Origin: Anaerocolumna jejuensis DSM 15929
Lineage (GTDB): Bacteria > Bacillota > Clostridia > Lachnospirales > Lachnospiraceae
DNA: 64,000 bases
Assembly: GCF_900142215.1 (NCBI RefSeq)
Contig: NZ_FRAC01000025.1
Location: 34,092-98,091 of the forward strand
Direction of reading: 5' to 3'
Below, in pieces: positions 37,118-44,031 of this stretch (positions within the stretch are counted from its first letter, which is position 1; every line of letters starts with the position of its first letter). Below the pieces are notes generated by a model that saw only the letters and a list, made by a program, of their open reading frames with translations, did no database searches and was not told where the DNA came from. The position numbers and the translations under genes are program-made.

Positions 37118-37496
37118 AAAAAAAGCCCTAAGCTAAAGTTTTAGCTTAGGGCGGATAATTATCCGTGTTACCACCTAAATTCAGAGAAAAATCTCTGCAC
37201 TCACTCCGCTACGGACCCCTGTCATATTTATGCAGAAATGTCGATACCGTTTTCCGTGTAACGGCGGAAACTTCCGTTGAAGTCTACTGAAGAATCACCT
37301 GAACACCTATTCTTCCTACCGGTGTCCGGACTGGGCTAAAATCCCTTCTCCGTTAAAACAGGCTCTTCCCGTTGGGTTCACTGCTCAAAGGCTACTTCCA
37401 TACTTCCTGAATGAAGACTTCCACCAAACATCTTCTCTCTGAAATCCCGGTGAGTATGTACTCCTCCTTGTCACTGCATTTGGACTGTATATTTAT
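37118..37496 (-). ncRNA. Valine T-box riboswitch of ilvBN
   Basis: On the minus strand: Stem I AGTA motif, upper helix CATACT with AGTATG, specifier GTA (37393-37395) after GAA and before G, lower helix CAAGG with CCTTTG. The T-box core is TTTAGGTGGTAACACGG (near 37162-37178), and the terminator GCCCTAAGCTAAA...TTTAGCTTAGGGC plus seven T residues (37118-37152). GTA decodes valine, so the operon responds to valyl-tRNA charging rather than leucine or isoleucine. Confidence 0.93.
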
Positions 37497-37504
37497 TAGT
37501 TTTT

Positions 37505-37533
37505 AATTTATCATATACAAAGCTTCCTGTCAA
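37505..37533 (-). promoter_or_regulatory. Promoter of the ilvBN T-box transcript
   Basis: TTGACA (37528-37533), 17-bp spacer, TAAATT (37505-37510) on the minus strand. Confidence 0.65.
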
Positions 37534-37607
37534 TGAAAACATAAAAAACTTTTCAATGAATTTTTTCTGGCAATCGGCTAGCGGTGATTAATTTTGTATT
37601 TTTTATA

Positions 37608-37636
37608 TTGAATTTTCCAGTTGAGAGAAATATAAT
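37608..37636 (+). promoter_or_regulatory. Promoter of tRNA-Gly
   Basis: TTGAAT (37608-37613), 17-bp spacer, TATAAT (37631-37636), 20 bases before the tRNA. Confidence 0.7.
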
Positions 37637-37656
37637 AGGAATACACATAGCAATCT

Positions 37657-37727
37657 GCGGATATAGTTTAATGGTAAAATTCGAGCTTCCCAAGCTTGTG
37701 CTGCGGGTTCGATTCCCGTTATCCGCT
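37657..37727 (+). tRNA. tRNA-Gly (anticodon TCC)
   Basis: A 71-base cloverleaf: acceptor GCGGATA with TATCCGC, D arm with TTTAATGGTAAAA, anticodon loop CTTCCCA giving anticodon TCC, and T arm GCGGGTTCGATTCCCGT. The discriminator base is T, usual for bacterial tRNA-Gly; the CCA end is not encoded. It stands alone. Confidence 0.97.
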
Positions 37728-38016
37728 GCATGGAATTTTCATTCTATTCTTACATTTACGGGATTCGGATTGTTTAAACAGTAAATGAAATTAATCGAAT
37801 CAAAGCGTAGATAATGCCGCTGTAATCACTCAGGGCTAATTGGGATTTGCGTGATTTCTTGCGATTAACGAAGACGAACTTACTCCATAGAAGATTTTCT
37901 TGTGGAACACTTGTCTTTGCTCTATTGATACCGTATTATTAATATATGGAACACTATGTGTTTTAAGAGAAAAGCAGAAAATCAAGGTATCTATATGGCT
38001 AGGAAGGAAGAGAGAT

Positions 38017-39039
38017 ATGTCTAATAAGAAGGTTACAAAAGAGTTTATTCAAGGTCTACCCAAAGCAGAGCTTCATTTACATCTGGAAGGAACACTTGAG
38101 CCGGAACTAAAATTGCGCTTGGCCCAAAAAAATCACATTAACATCGGCCAGCAAACCATTGAAGAAGTAAAAGCCGCGTATCAGTTTGATTCGCTAACCT
38201 CATTTTTGCAGGTCTATTATCCCGCAATGAATGTTTTACAGGATAAGGAAGATTTTTGTGCCCTGGCCTTGGATTATTTAAAGAAAGCCAAGGAACACAA
38301 TGTCAAATATACAGAGATGTTTTTTGATCCTCAGGCGCATACGTCGCGTGGTGTTCCGTTTGAAACTGTGATTAACGGATATTACGAGGCGACGTTGCAG
38401 GCACGTAAATTTGGGGTGGAGGCAAACCTGATCATGTGCTTCTTGCGCGATATGCCGGCGGAATCGGCAATGGAGACTTACCGGCAAGCGTTGCCTTATC
38501 GGGATAAATTTATTGGCATTGGTCTTGATTCGGATGAGCGAAACAATCCGCCCCTGAAATTTACAGAGGTTTTTGCTCTTGCCAAGAAAGACGGATTCCA
38601 TATTACCATGCATTGCGATATTGATCAGGAAAACTCAATTGAGCATATTCGGCAAGCCTTATTGGAAATTGGCACAGAGCGGTTGGACCATGGTACAAAT
38701 ATCGTAGAGGATCCCTCCCTGATAGCCTACATACAAGAGCACAACATTGGGCTGACCTGTTGCCCTGTATCCAATAGCTTTGTAGTAGATGACATGAAGG
38801 GAAAAGAAATGCTGGAGTTGCTTCATCAGGGAATTCAGATTACTGTGAATTCGGATGATCCGGCCTATTTTCAGAGCTACATCTCGGATGATCTCTATGC
38901 GTTGGCTCAGAAGTATGAGTTATCCCAGGATGATGTGGTCCAGATAGCAAAGAACTCATTTGGTATCGCATGGATTTTAGAGGATAAGAAGAAAGAGTAT
39001 CTGAAAATGATTGATAAATATGTCGCCTCGTTCGCATAG
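38017..39039 (+). CDS. add: Adenosine deaminase
   Basis: Converts adenosine or deoxyadenosine to inosine in purine salvage. The 340-residue TIM-barrel protein has zinc ligands H20 and H22 (ELHLHLEGT), a HCDIDQENS segment, catalytic residues around RLDHGTNIV, and SDDPAYF near the C-terminus. ATG 38017 with GGAAGGAAG upstream is chosen; the frame opens 39 codons earlier without homology. It is a lone plus-strand gene among minus-strand genes. Its codon use (more GCG, CGG, TTG) looks different from neighbours, which hints at separate origin. Confidence 0.93.
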   Translation: MSNKKVTKEFIQGLPKAELHLHLEGTLEPELKLRLAQKNHINIGQQTIEEVKAAYQFDSLTSFLQVYYPAMNVLQDKEDFCALALDYLKKAKEHNVKYTEMFFDPQAHTSRGVPFETVINGYYEATLQARKFGVEANLIMCFLRDMPAESAMETYRQALPYRDKFIGIGLDSDERNNPPLKFTEVFALAKKDGFHITMHCDIDQENSIEHIRQALLEIGTERLDHGTNIVEDPSLIAYIQEHNIGLTCCPVSNSFVVDDMKGKEMLELLHQGIQITVNSDDPAYFQSYISDDLYALAQKYELSQDDVVQIAKNSFGIAWILEDKKKEYLKMIDKYVASFA

Positions 39040-39184
39040 AAGGACAAGCATATCCGTTTTGGAGCGGGGGCCTTTTGCTTATGATACTTTAGAAATATGT
39101 GCAATGAAAGCACAGGAAATGGTCTGGAAAGAACGAAAGGCCGGGAGCTTCTGAGCATTATTAGAAGTTAGCATCTAATTTGAG

Positions 39185-39244
39185 CAAATGACACATGAAA
39201 AGAGCATCAGCCCAAAAGCTGATGCTCTTTTCATGTGTCATTTG
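39185..39244. terminator. Perfect 27-bp hairpin downstream of adenosine deaminase
   Basis: CAAATGACACATGAAAAGAG and GCATCAGC pair without mismatch to their complements around the 6-base loop CCAAAA. It lies about 145 bp after the stop codon and lacks a long T-tract, so it may be a terminator with mRNA-stabilising length or the end of a lost mobile element. Confidence 0.6.
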
Positions 39245-39672
39245 GGCAGGCAATAGTTGGAAGGTCAGAAAATTAACTCCCAATGATTTATTACGTAAAA
39301 TTACAATTTTATAGTATAAACCCTTCAACCCATTTTATACAATATATTACATGGATAAGCGTCTGATTCTTGTACTCCTTGTCCTCTATAGATTTCTGCC
39401 TCTGTTTTTTCATATAACCACTTTCTGTGTTTCAACTCTGCCCTCTACCACACTATACCATGTTTATGCCTGTTTATTTTTTGTTCTTAAAATTTATAAT
39501 CTCTTTCTGAAATGTTCACAATATCTTCAATATTCCTTCAAACTCTATACACATGTGAACGTTATAATGAATTCATAAGTTAAAGAAAGAAAAACAACCC
39601 AGACATAAAAGCAACAAATTAGCGTAAATCAAGGCTCCCCAACCTTGTTGACATAAACTTTTTTTCATAAAT
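39245..39672. other. Spacer without recognisable gene
   Basis: About 430 bp of A/T-rich sequence. A plus-strand frame at 39351-39578 has a hydrophobic low-complexity product and no ribosome site, so it is not annotated. Otherwise I see nothing specific. Confidence 0.5.
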
Positions 39673-39696
39673 GGCCGGCAGAAATTTCTGCCGGCC
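39673..39696. terminator. Terminator-like palindrome after the phosphatase gene
   Basis: GGCCGGCAGAAA followed at once by TTTCTGCCGGCC, a perfect 24-base palindrome about 60 bases after the stop of the phosphatase gene; the T-tract is better on the plus strand. Confidence 0.55.
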
Positions 39697-39755
39697 CCTC
39701 CTCTTTTTACAGGTAATTCTGCTTCTATTTTTTACAGAAAATTCTGTTTCCAGCT

Positions 39756-40532
39756 TTACGCTTCCACCAGATACCTTCTTTGTAATTCCTCTTCTTCCTC
39801 TTTTGTTACCTTTAAGGCTTTGCTAATATATTGTGAAAAGGAACCATACTGTTTTTCTGCCGCCCGGTATGCGGTTTCAAGAAATTCTGCATTTACCGTA
39901 AGGGCAATTTCAACAATGCTGCAATGCTCCTCTGAGAAGTTCTGTTCCTTCAGCTTTCCCAGTAAAAGTGAATTTTCTTCTTTTCTTTGCTCATTGGTCC
40001 TTAAGTAATCTTCAAGGATATCCTCTTTTCCCACACCAAGAATCGTCAGAGTAATAGCCGCAGCCAGACCGGTCCTGTCCTTACCGGCAAAGCAATGGAA
40101 AAGGAGCGCTCCTTCTTCTTTCTTCAGCAAAAGGTCAAGAAATTCTCTGAAGCCTCTTTGTGCACCTTCATTTAATACCATCTGTTCATAAAGTTTTTTC
40201 ATATGGAAATTTGCACCGTGGACATCCCGTACAGATTCCAGACTTCCCAAATCTGCGCCGGTTTCGTGGATTTTCTGAAGGATATCGACATTGTGATAAC
40301 TGGTTCCCTCGATTTTCTCATCCGGACTCTCCTGGTATTCTTTTTCACCCCGTAAATCCACAATGGTCTTCAGCTGATATTTTCCTGTCAGTATCTCCTT
40401 ATCCTCTGCCGGAATTCTTACCAACTCTCCCGAACGAAGAATACTGAATGGACGGATTTTTTTACCGTCTTTGCCCTTTAGTCCGCCCAAATCCCTGAAA
40501 TTTACCGGTCTGGTAAGCTCCTTCATAACCAT
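39756..40532 (-). CDS. Tyrosine-protein phosphatase family protein
   Basis: A 258-residue phosphatase with the CX5R active site in HCFAGKDRTG (cysteine near residue 147). The N-terminus NFRDLGGLKGKDGKKIRPFSILRSGE (in two runs: NFRDLGGL and GKKIRPFSILRSGE) is typical of the bacterial Y_phosphatase3/LptA-like group, which can act on phosphotyrosine or phosphoinositides. No export signal is seen. GTG 40538 and ATG 40526 are alternative starts; ATG 40532 has AAAGG five bases upstream. Confidence 0.88.
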   Translation of the reverse strand: MVMKELTRPVNFRDLGGLKGKDGKKIRPFSILRSGELVRIPAEDKEILTGKYQLKTIVDLRGEKEYQESPDEKIEGTSYHNVDILQKIHETGADLGSLESVRDVHGANFHMKKLYEQMVLNEGAQRGFREFLDLLLKKEEGALLFHCFAGKDRTGLAAAITLTILGVGKEDILEDYLRTNEQRKEENSLLLGKLKEQNFSEEHCSIVEIALTVNAEFLETAYRAAEKQYGSFSQYISKALKVTKEEEEELQRRYLVEA

Positions 40533-40554
40533 TTCCACCTTTCTTTCCTTTCAG

Positions 40555-40577
40555 TGAAAAATGCACCGCATTTTTCA
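40555..40577. terminator. Hairpin between the ABC-F and phosphatase genes
   Basis: TGAAAAATGC-ACC-GCATTTTTCA, a perfect 10-bp stem. A near-identical hairpin (AAAAATGC-GTT-GCATTTTT) follows the sugar-ABC ATPase gene near 11367, so this may be a small recurring terminator module. Confidence 0.5.
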
Positions 40578-40656
40578 AGCTATTCCACCCACCTTGGTAC
40601 TCTATTATTAAGTCTAGCAAACTTCGGATTTAAAGTCAAACTCTCAGGTGTTGATT

Positions 40657-42186
40657 TTACTCTCCCACAGGAATTACCCTGGTGGCCACCCTTTCCCCAA
40701 ACCACTCATCATGTTCAACAAATACAAGTGTCGGATTTACGGCAAGGACTGCTTTCTCCAATTGCTCCCTGAAGTAGATATCCATATAGTTAAGCGGTTC
40801 ATCCAAAAGTATGAGATGGTTTTCCATGGAAAGGGCTCTTGCAATTTCCAGCTTTTTCTGCTCACCCTTGCTGAAAGTCTCGAAAGGACGTTCAAAAAGA
40901 GATTCCGGAAGGTCAAAAAGGCGGCACAGCTTTTCAAAGCTTTCTGGGTTTATTCCCTCATCCTTCATAAGCTCCTTTACATATCCTTCCCTCCAGTAGG
41001 GCTCCTGCAGGGCCTCCGTTATCTTAAGCCCCTCTGACCGTGTGATTCCCCTGGTGGACAGCTGTCCTGCAATCAGCTTCAGCAGGGTGGATTTACCTGC
41101 TCCATTCCCGCCTCTAACCCAGATACGGTCTCCTTTTTTAATCACAAAGGACAATCCGTAGAATAATTCTCTGCTGCCATAGGAATACATGATATCCTTT
41201 CCTTTTACCAGCCAGGTGCCCTCAGCTTCCAGCTGCTGGAAATCAAGATTTTTCGCTGTTTCATAATTTAGAAGCAGGGACTTCTTCTCTTCGATCTTAT
41301 CCTTTATCTGCTGCTCCGAGCGCTTTGCCTGCCCCATATAGGCCTTGGCACCATTGGTCCTTGCATGGCTGGCAAAGGGATACTTCTGGGTATTGGCACT
41401 TCCCGCCCAAAGCCTGCTTTCCTTGGCATGCCTCTCCAGCTGCCTTACCTCTCTGCCTAATCTCTCTCCTGCCCGTGCTTCAAACTCATCCTTTAAGTCC
41501 TTATTTTCCTTCCAGGTAGTAAAATTCCCCTGTTCGATTGTAATATCCGATTTATTGATTGCCAGAATGTGGTCAACCACCTCATCCAGAAAGCTCCTGT
41601 CATGGGATACAACCAGAAAGCCTTTTTTTCTTCTTAAATATTCCGCCACATCCTTTTTCCCGCGGATATCCAGATGATTGGTTGGTTCATCCAACAGCAG
41701 GTAGGTGTCCTTCCGCAAAAACAACGCTATCAGAAGCACCTTGGTTTTCTCCCCTTCCGACAGGAGGGAGAAATCTCTGGTAAGTAATTCTTCCGATAAC
41801 TTCATACGGTACATTTCCTTTCTGATGCTGCTTTCCATGGAGAAACCGTCAAGCTCCAGATACCGCCCCAGGGTCTCCATATCTTCCAGATTATCTTCTA
41901 ATGTTCTTAACCCTCCGATATTTTCTTTTATGACATCCATGGTAAGAGGATATATTACCTTGCTTTCATAGGGAAATAGCTCTGTTCCCGTATCCATGCT
42001 AATTTTTCCGCTGTCCGGTGAGAGTTCTCCATGGAGAAGCTTTAGAAAAGTCGTCTTTCCTCTTCCGTTCCTGCCAATTAGACCAAGCCTCCAGTCTGTT
42101 TCCAGATTCAGTGTTACCTTCTGAAAAATCGGTTCATAAAAAGTTTTATAGCTAAAGTTCATTTCATTTATTCTTATTTGTGACAT
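40657..42186 (-). CDS. ABC-F family ATPase (Lsa/Vga-type ribosome protection group)
   Basis: A soluble tandem-ABC protein of 509 residues without membrane helices: first Walker A GRNGRGKT (about 38-45), signature LSEGEKTKV, Walker B YLLLDEPTNHLD. A charged coiled-coil linker (about 190-300) follows, then the second Walker A GGNGAGKS and signature FSKGEQKKL. The start SQIRINEMNFSYKTFYEPIF and LGLIGRNGRGKTTFLKLL are close to the Lsa(A)-type antibiotic-resistance ABC-Fs, which dislodge lincosamides, streptogramin A or pleuromutilins from the ribosome. Resistance itself is inferred. Its long structured leader is typical of drug-inducible members. Confidence 0.9.
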   Translation of the reverse strand: MSQIRINEMNFSYKTFYEPIFQKVTLNLETDWRLGLIGRNGRGKTTFLKLLHGELSPDSGKISMDTGTELFPYESKVIYPLTMDVIKENIGGLRTLEDNLEDMETLGRYLELDGFSMESSIRKEMYRMKLSEELLTRDFSLLSEGEKTKVLLIALFLRKDTYLLLDEPTNHLDIRGKKDVAEYLRRKKGFLVVSHDRSFLDEVVDHILAINKSDITIEQGNFTTWKENKDLKDEFEARAGERLGREVRQLERHAKESRLWAGSANTQKYPFASHARTNGAKAYMGQAKRSEQQIKDKIEEKKSLLLNYETAKNLDFQQLEAEGTWLVKGKDIMYSYGSRELFYGLSFVIKKGDRIWVRGGNGAGKSTLLKLIAGQLSTRGITRSEGLKITEALQEPYWREGYVKELMKDEGINPESFEKLCRLFDLPESLFERPFETFSKGEQKKLEIARALSMENHLILLDEPLNYMDIYFREQLEKAVLAVNPTLVFVEHDEWFGERVATRVIPVGE

Positions 42187-42202
42187 AGTATCCCTTTCCT
42201 TT

Positions 42203-42486
42203 CCTGACTGCTGTCAATTGTCAGGACAGGCCCGATAAAGCCACTGCCTTCCGGGCCTACACTGACTCTGCCGTTAAACCTAATCGAATAAATATCCACA
42301 TAATGTACAAGCCTCCTTCCATTATCTTTCCGTACTTTTGTAATCCGTTTATGGGCATAAAAATACCTACCTTTTATCGGATTACTCTCAGACGGATGCC
42401 GTCCGCATAAGTAACCCCGGTAAACCGCGCAATAATAACGCCCTCTCAAGAGGGCTGTCATCCTTAATAGGATTAGCGCAGTTTAC
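42203..42486 (-). promoter_or_regulatory. Structured leader (attenuator candidate) of the ABC-F gene
   Basis: On the minus strand the 5' leader can fold into a three-way junction: GTAAACTGCGC with GCGCGGTTTAC (42420-42486), enclosing GCCCTCTTGAGAGGGC (42440-42455) and ATCC...GGAT. A GTAATCCG/CGGATTAC stem (42340-42385), AGGCCCG/CGGGCCT (42228-42258) and CCTGAC/GTCAGG (42203-42225) follow just before the start codon. A short leader reading frame lies between them. This resembles translation-coupled attenuation of ABC-F genes. Confidence 0.6.
42257..42301 (-). CDS. Possible leader peptide upstream of the ABC-F gene
   Basis: A 14-codon frame, MWIFIRLGLTAESV, with GGAAGGAGG about 11 bases before its ATG. 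Its stop falls at the base of the AGGCCCG/CGGGCCT hairpin, so a ribosome stalled by a drug here could change that fold. An even shorter frame (MRTASV, near 42400) lies upstream with a weaker site. Confidence 0.45.
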   Translation of the reverse strand: MWIFIRLGLTAESV

Positions 42487-42587
42487 TGTTGTTAAAAAGT
42501 AGGTGAATTAACATTATTCTTATTTCAACCTCTGCTTTCAGAAGATATTTCTACCATAGCATAAAATATCTCTCCTGGCAACTATTT

Positions 42588-43238
42588 TTAATTTCTATTA
42601 TCACCGGCCTTCTCCTTCCTTCGTGTAACAATATTATATTCCCCGGCATAATTTTGCGCACAGCTTAAAATCCCTTTTTGAAAAAGCTCCTTCACGGCAC
42701 TTCTGCTTATCTGCATAATTTCTGCCATTACCCTGTCCACTCTTATCCGTAGCCCATAGGGGTTCTGTATAATGATTTCTTCCCTTTGGCAGGCACTTTC
42801 TCCATAGCTATAGCTGCCCAGTCCTTCCGGGGTAAAATCCAGGTTCTCTCCCTCTCCGGTCTCTGTCCCCTCTTTTTCCTGCCCGTAATTCTTTAAAGGA
42901 ATAATTTCATAGGGAATATCTTCAATGTTAATTTCTGCCTTGTTGTTCGTAAAAATTGATTTTTTCCTTCCGTAATAAAAAGCCGTATCCTTGTCATTCC
43001 TGAGAAAGGCTTCATATTCCCCTGCCGGCAAGGCGGATGCCCTTACGCGTTCATATATGGTAAGATTATAGGTATTCTTACAGGCTTCACACTGGTATAT
43101 CAACCATACGTCTATTTGCTTGCCATTTGCATTTACCCGGAAGCTGTCTGTATTTTTATAACGTGATTTTCCCTTACATTTGGGACAATTTCTAAGGATT
43201 CCATAGGATTCCCTGGGCTGTATCAAATAATAGCTCAT
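42588..43238 (-). CDS. DUF1062 family protein
   Basis: A 216-residue protein with a four-cysteine zinc module (CPKCKGKSRYKNTDSFRVN, then YQCEACKNTYNLTIYERV) typical of DUF1062, followed by a variable region. A C-terminal helix-turn-helix-like part follows: RVDRVMAEIMQISRSAVKEL, then FQKGILSC. AAGGAG lies ten bases before ATG 43238. The biological role of the family is unknown; the C-terminus suggests RNA or DNA binding. Confidence 0.85.
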   Translation of the reverse strand: MSYYLIQPRESYGILRNCPKCKGKSRYKNTDSFRVNANGKQIDVWLIYQCEACKNTYNLTIYERVRASALPAGEYEAFLRNDKDTAFYYGRKKSIFTNNKAEINIEDIPYEIIPLKNYGQEKEGTETGEGENLDFTPEGLGSYSYGESACQREEIIIQNPYGLRIRVDRVMAEIMQISRSAVKELFQKGILSCAQNYAGEYNIVTRRKEKAGDNRN

Positions 43239-43275
43239 TTTGCATCTCCTTTATAAATAATGGATTTATGGATCT

Positions 43276-43317
43276 GCAAAGGCTATTTTTAATTATGTTG
43301 TCTGCAATAGCCTTTGC
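43276..43317. promoter_or_regulatory. Inverted repeat upstream of the DUF1062 gene
   Basis: GCAAAGGCTATT (43276-43287) pairs perfectly with AATAGCCTTTGC (43306-43317), 38 bases upstream of the start. It could be an operator or a leader hairpin. The rest of the 330-bp spacer to the CD3324 gene shows no credible gene. Confidence 0.4.
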
Positions 43318-43572
43318 TATGCAAAACGATAGGGTGTATCCATATAAATCTCCCTTCCTGCAAAGAACTGGGAATTCGCTCTTATATCTATTGCATACCG
43401 CAGACCTGTCTGCGGCACTGTTATTAATAATGGAGTGTGAAAGAGCTTTTCTTTTTCATTTTCCCTTTCATACAGGATACACGGCCCTGCCTGTTTTCTC
43501 TACCTTATACTTTTTTATAAAAAAATAAGAGTACAGCAACTGCAGGTTTTACCCTGGGCTATACCCTTTTCT

Positions 43573-43839
43573 TCATTTCATCTGACCTATTATACGCTGT
43601 ATGCTTTTTACGGACAGGAAATATTTCTCCGCAATCTGGGTTTCTTTCATTCCGCCTTGATAATCAAGGTAAATACTTAAATTCCGCTCTTTTAATTCCT
43701 TTCGGATATTGGTATTCTCTCCCCAGTTCCTTCTGGCATTCTCTTTCCTTGGAATGTAGATGCACTCCCCGTCCACGTAGTTCTGAATCAGTTCAATAAT
43801 CTCATTTGGCAGAATCTGTTCTGCTCTTCTATAGCCCAT
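43573..43839 (-). CDS. CD3324 family protein
   Basis: An 88-residue protein of a small Clostridia family, recognisable by LPNEIIELIQNYVDGECIYI, IPRKENARRNWGENTNIRKE and a C-terminal helix-turn-helix (QIAEKYFLSVKSIQRIIGQM). It is probably a DNA-binding protein, but its targets are unknown. AGGAGG lies six bases before ATG 43839. It overlaps a doubtful upstream frame by 52 bases. Confidence 0.82.
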   Translation of the reverse strand: MGYRRAEQILPNEIIELIQNYVDGECIYIPRKENARRNWGENTNIRKELKERNLSIYLDYQGGMKETQIAEKYFLSVKSIQRIIGQMK

Positions 43840-44030
43840 TGCGCCCTCCTAAAATAATTGCTATTAGGATTAGCAGCGGCTACAACAATTTTATCCTCTA
43901 AAAATGCAATAGCCGGTGCTACGCATTGATAACATATTTTCTCATAAAATGTAAGCCCCTTTCGTACTTTTCTGGCTGTTTCTATTGTCATTTTACCCCA
44001 TTTCCGCAATTTTTGCAATACCTGGGACAA
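43788..44030 (-). CDS. Doubtful small protein, possibly a truncated gene
   Basis: An 80-codon frame starting at a TTG two bases after the permease stop, with GGGAG just upstream, or at an internal ATG with GGGG before it. The middle reads protein-like (LTFYEKICYQCVAPAIAFLE, then DKIVVAAANPNSNYF), but the last third runs through the ribosome site and start of the CD3324 gene. I take it as a real gene cut short or a remnant. Confidence 0.3.
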   Translation of the reverse strand: MSQVLQKLRKWGKMTIETARKVRKGLTFYEKICYQCVAPAIAFLEDKIVVAAANPNSNYFRRAQWAIEEQNRFCQMRLLN

Positions 44031-44031
44031 T

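Noticed and set aside
39351..39578. Hydrophobic 75-codon plus-strand frame
   Set aside because: Low-complexity composition, no ribosome site and no promoter or terminator around it.
42174..42461. 95-codon minus-strand frame covering the ABC-F leader
   Set aside because: It overlaps all leader stems and the ABC-F start; its product is Arg/Gly-rich without family features, so it is better explained by the structured leader.
43268..43528. 86-codon plus-strand frame upstream of DUF1062
   Set aside because: Antisense to the promoter region, no ribosome site, contains the inverted repeat.
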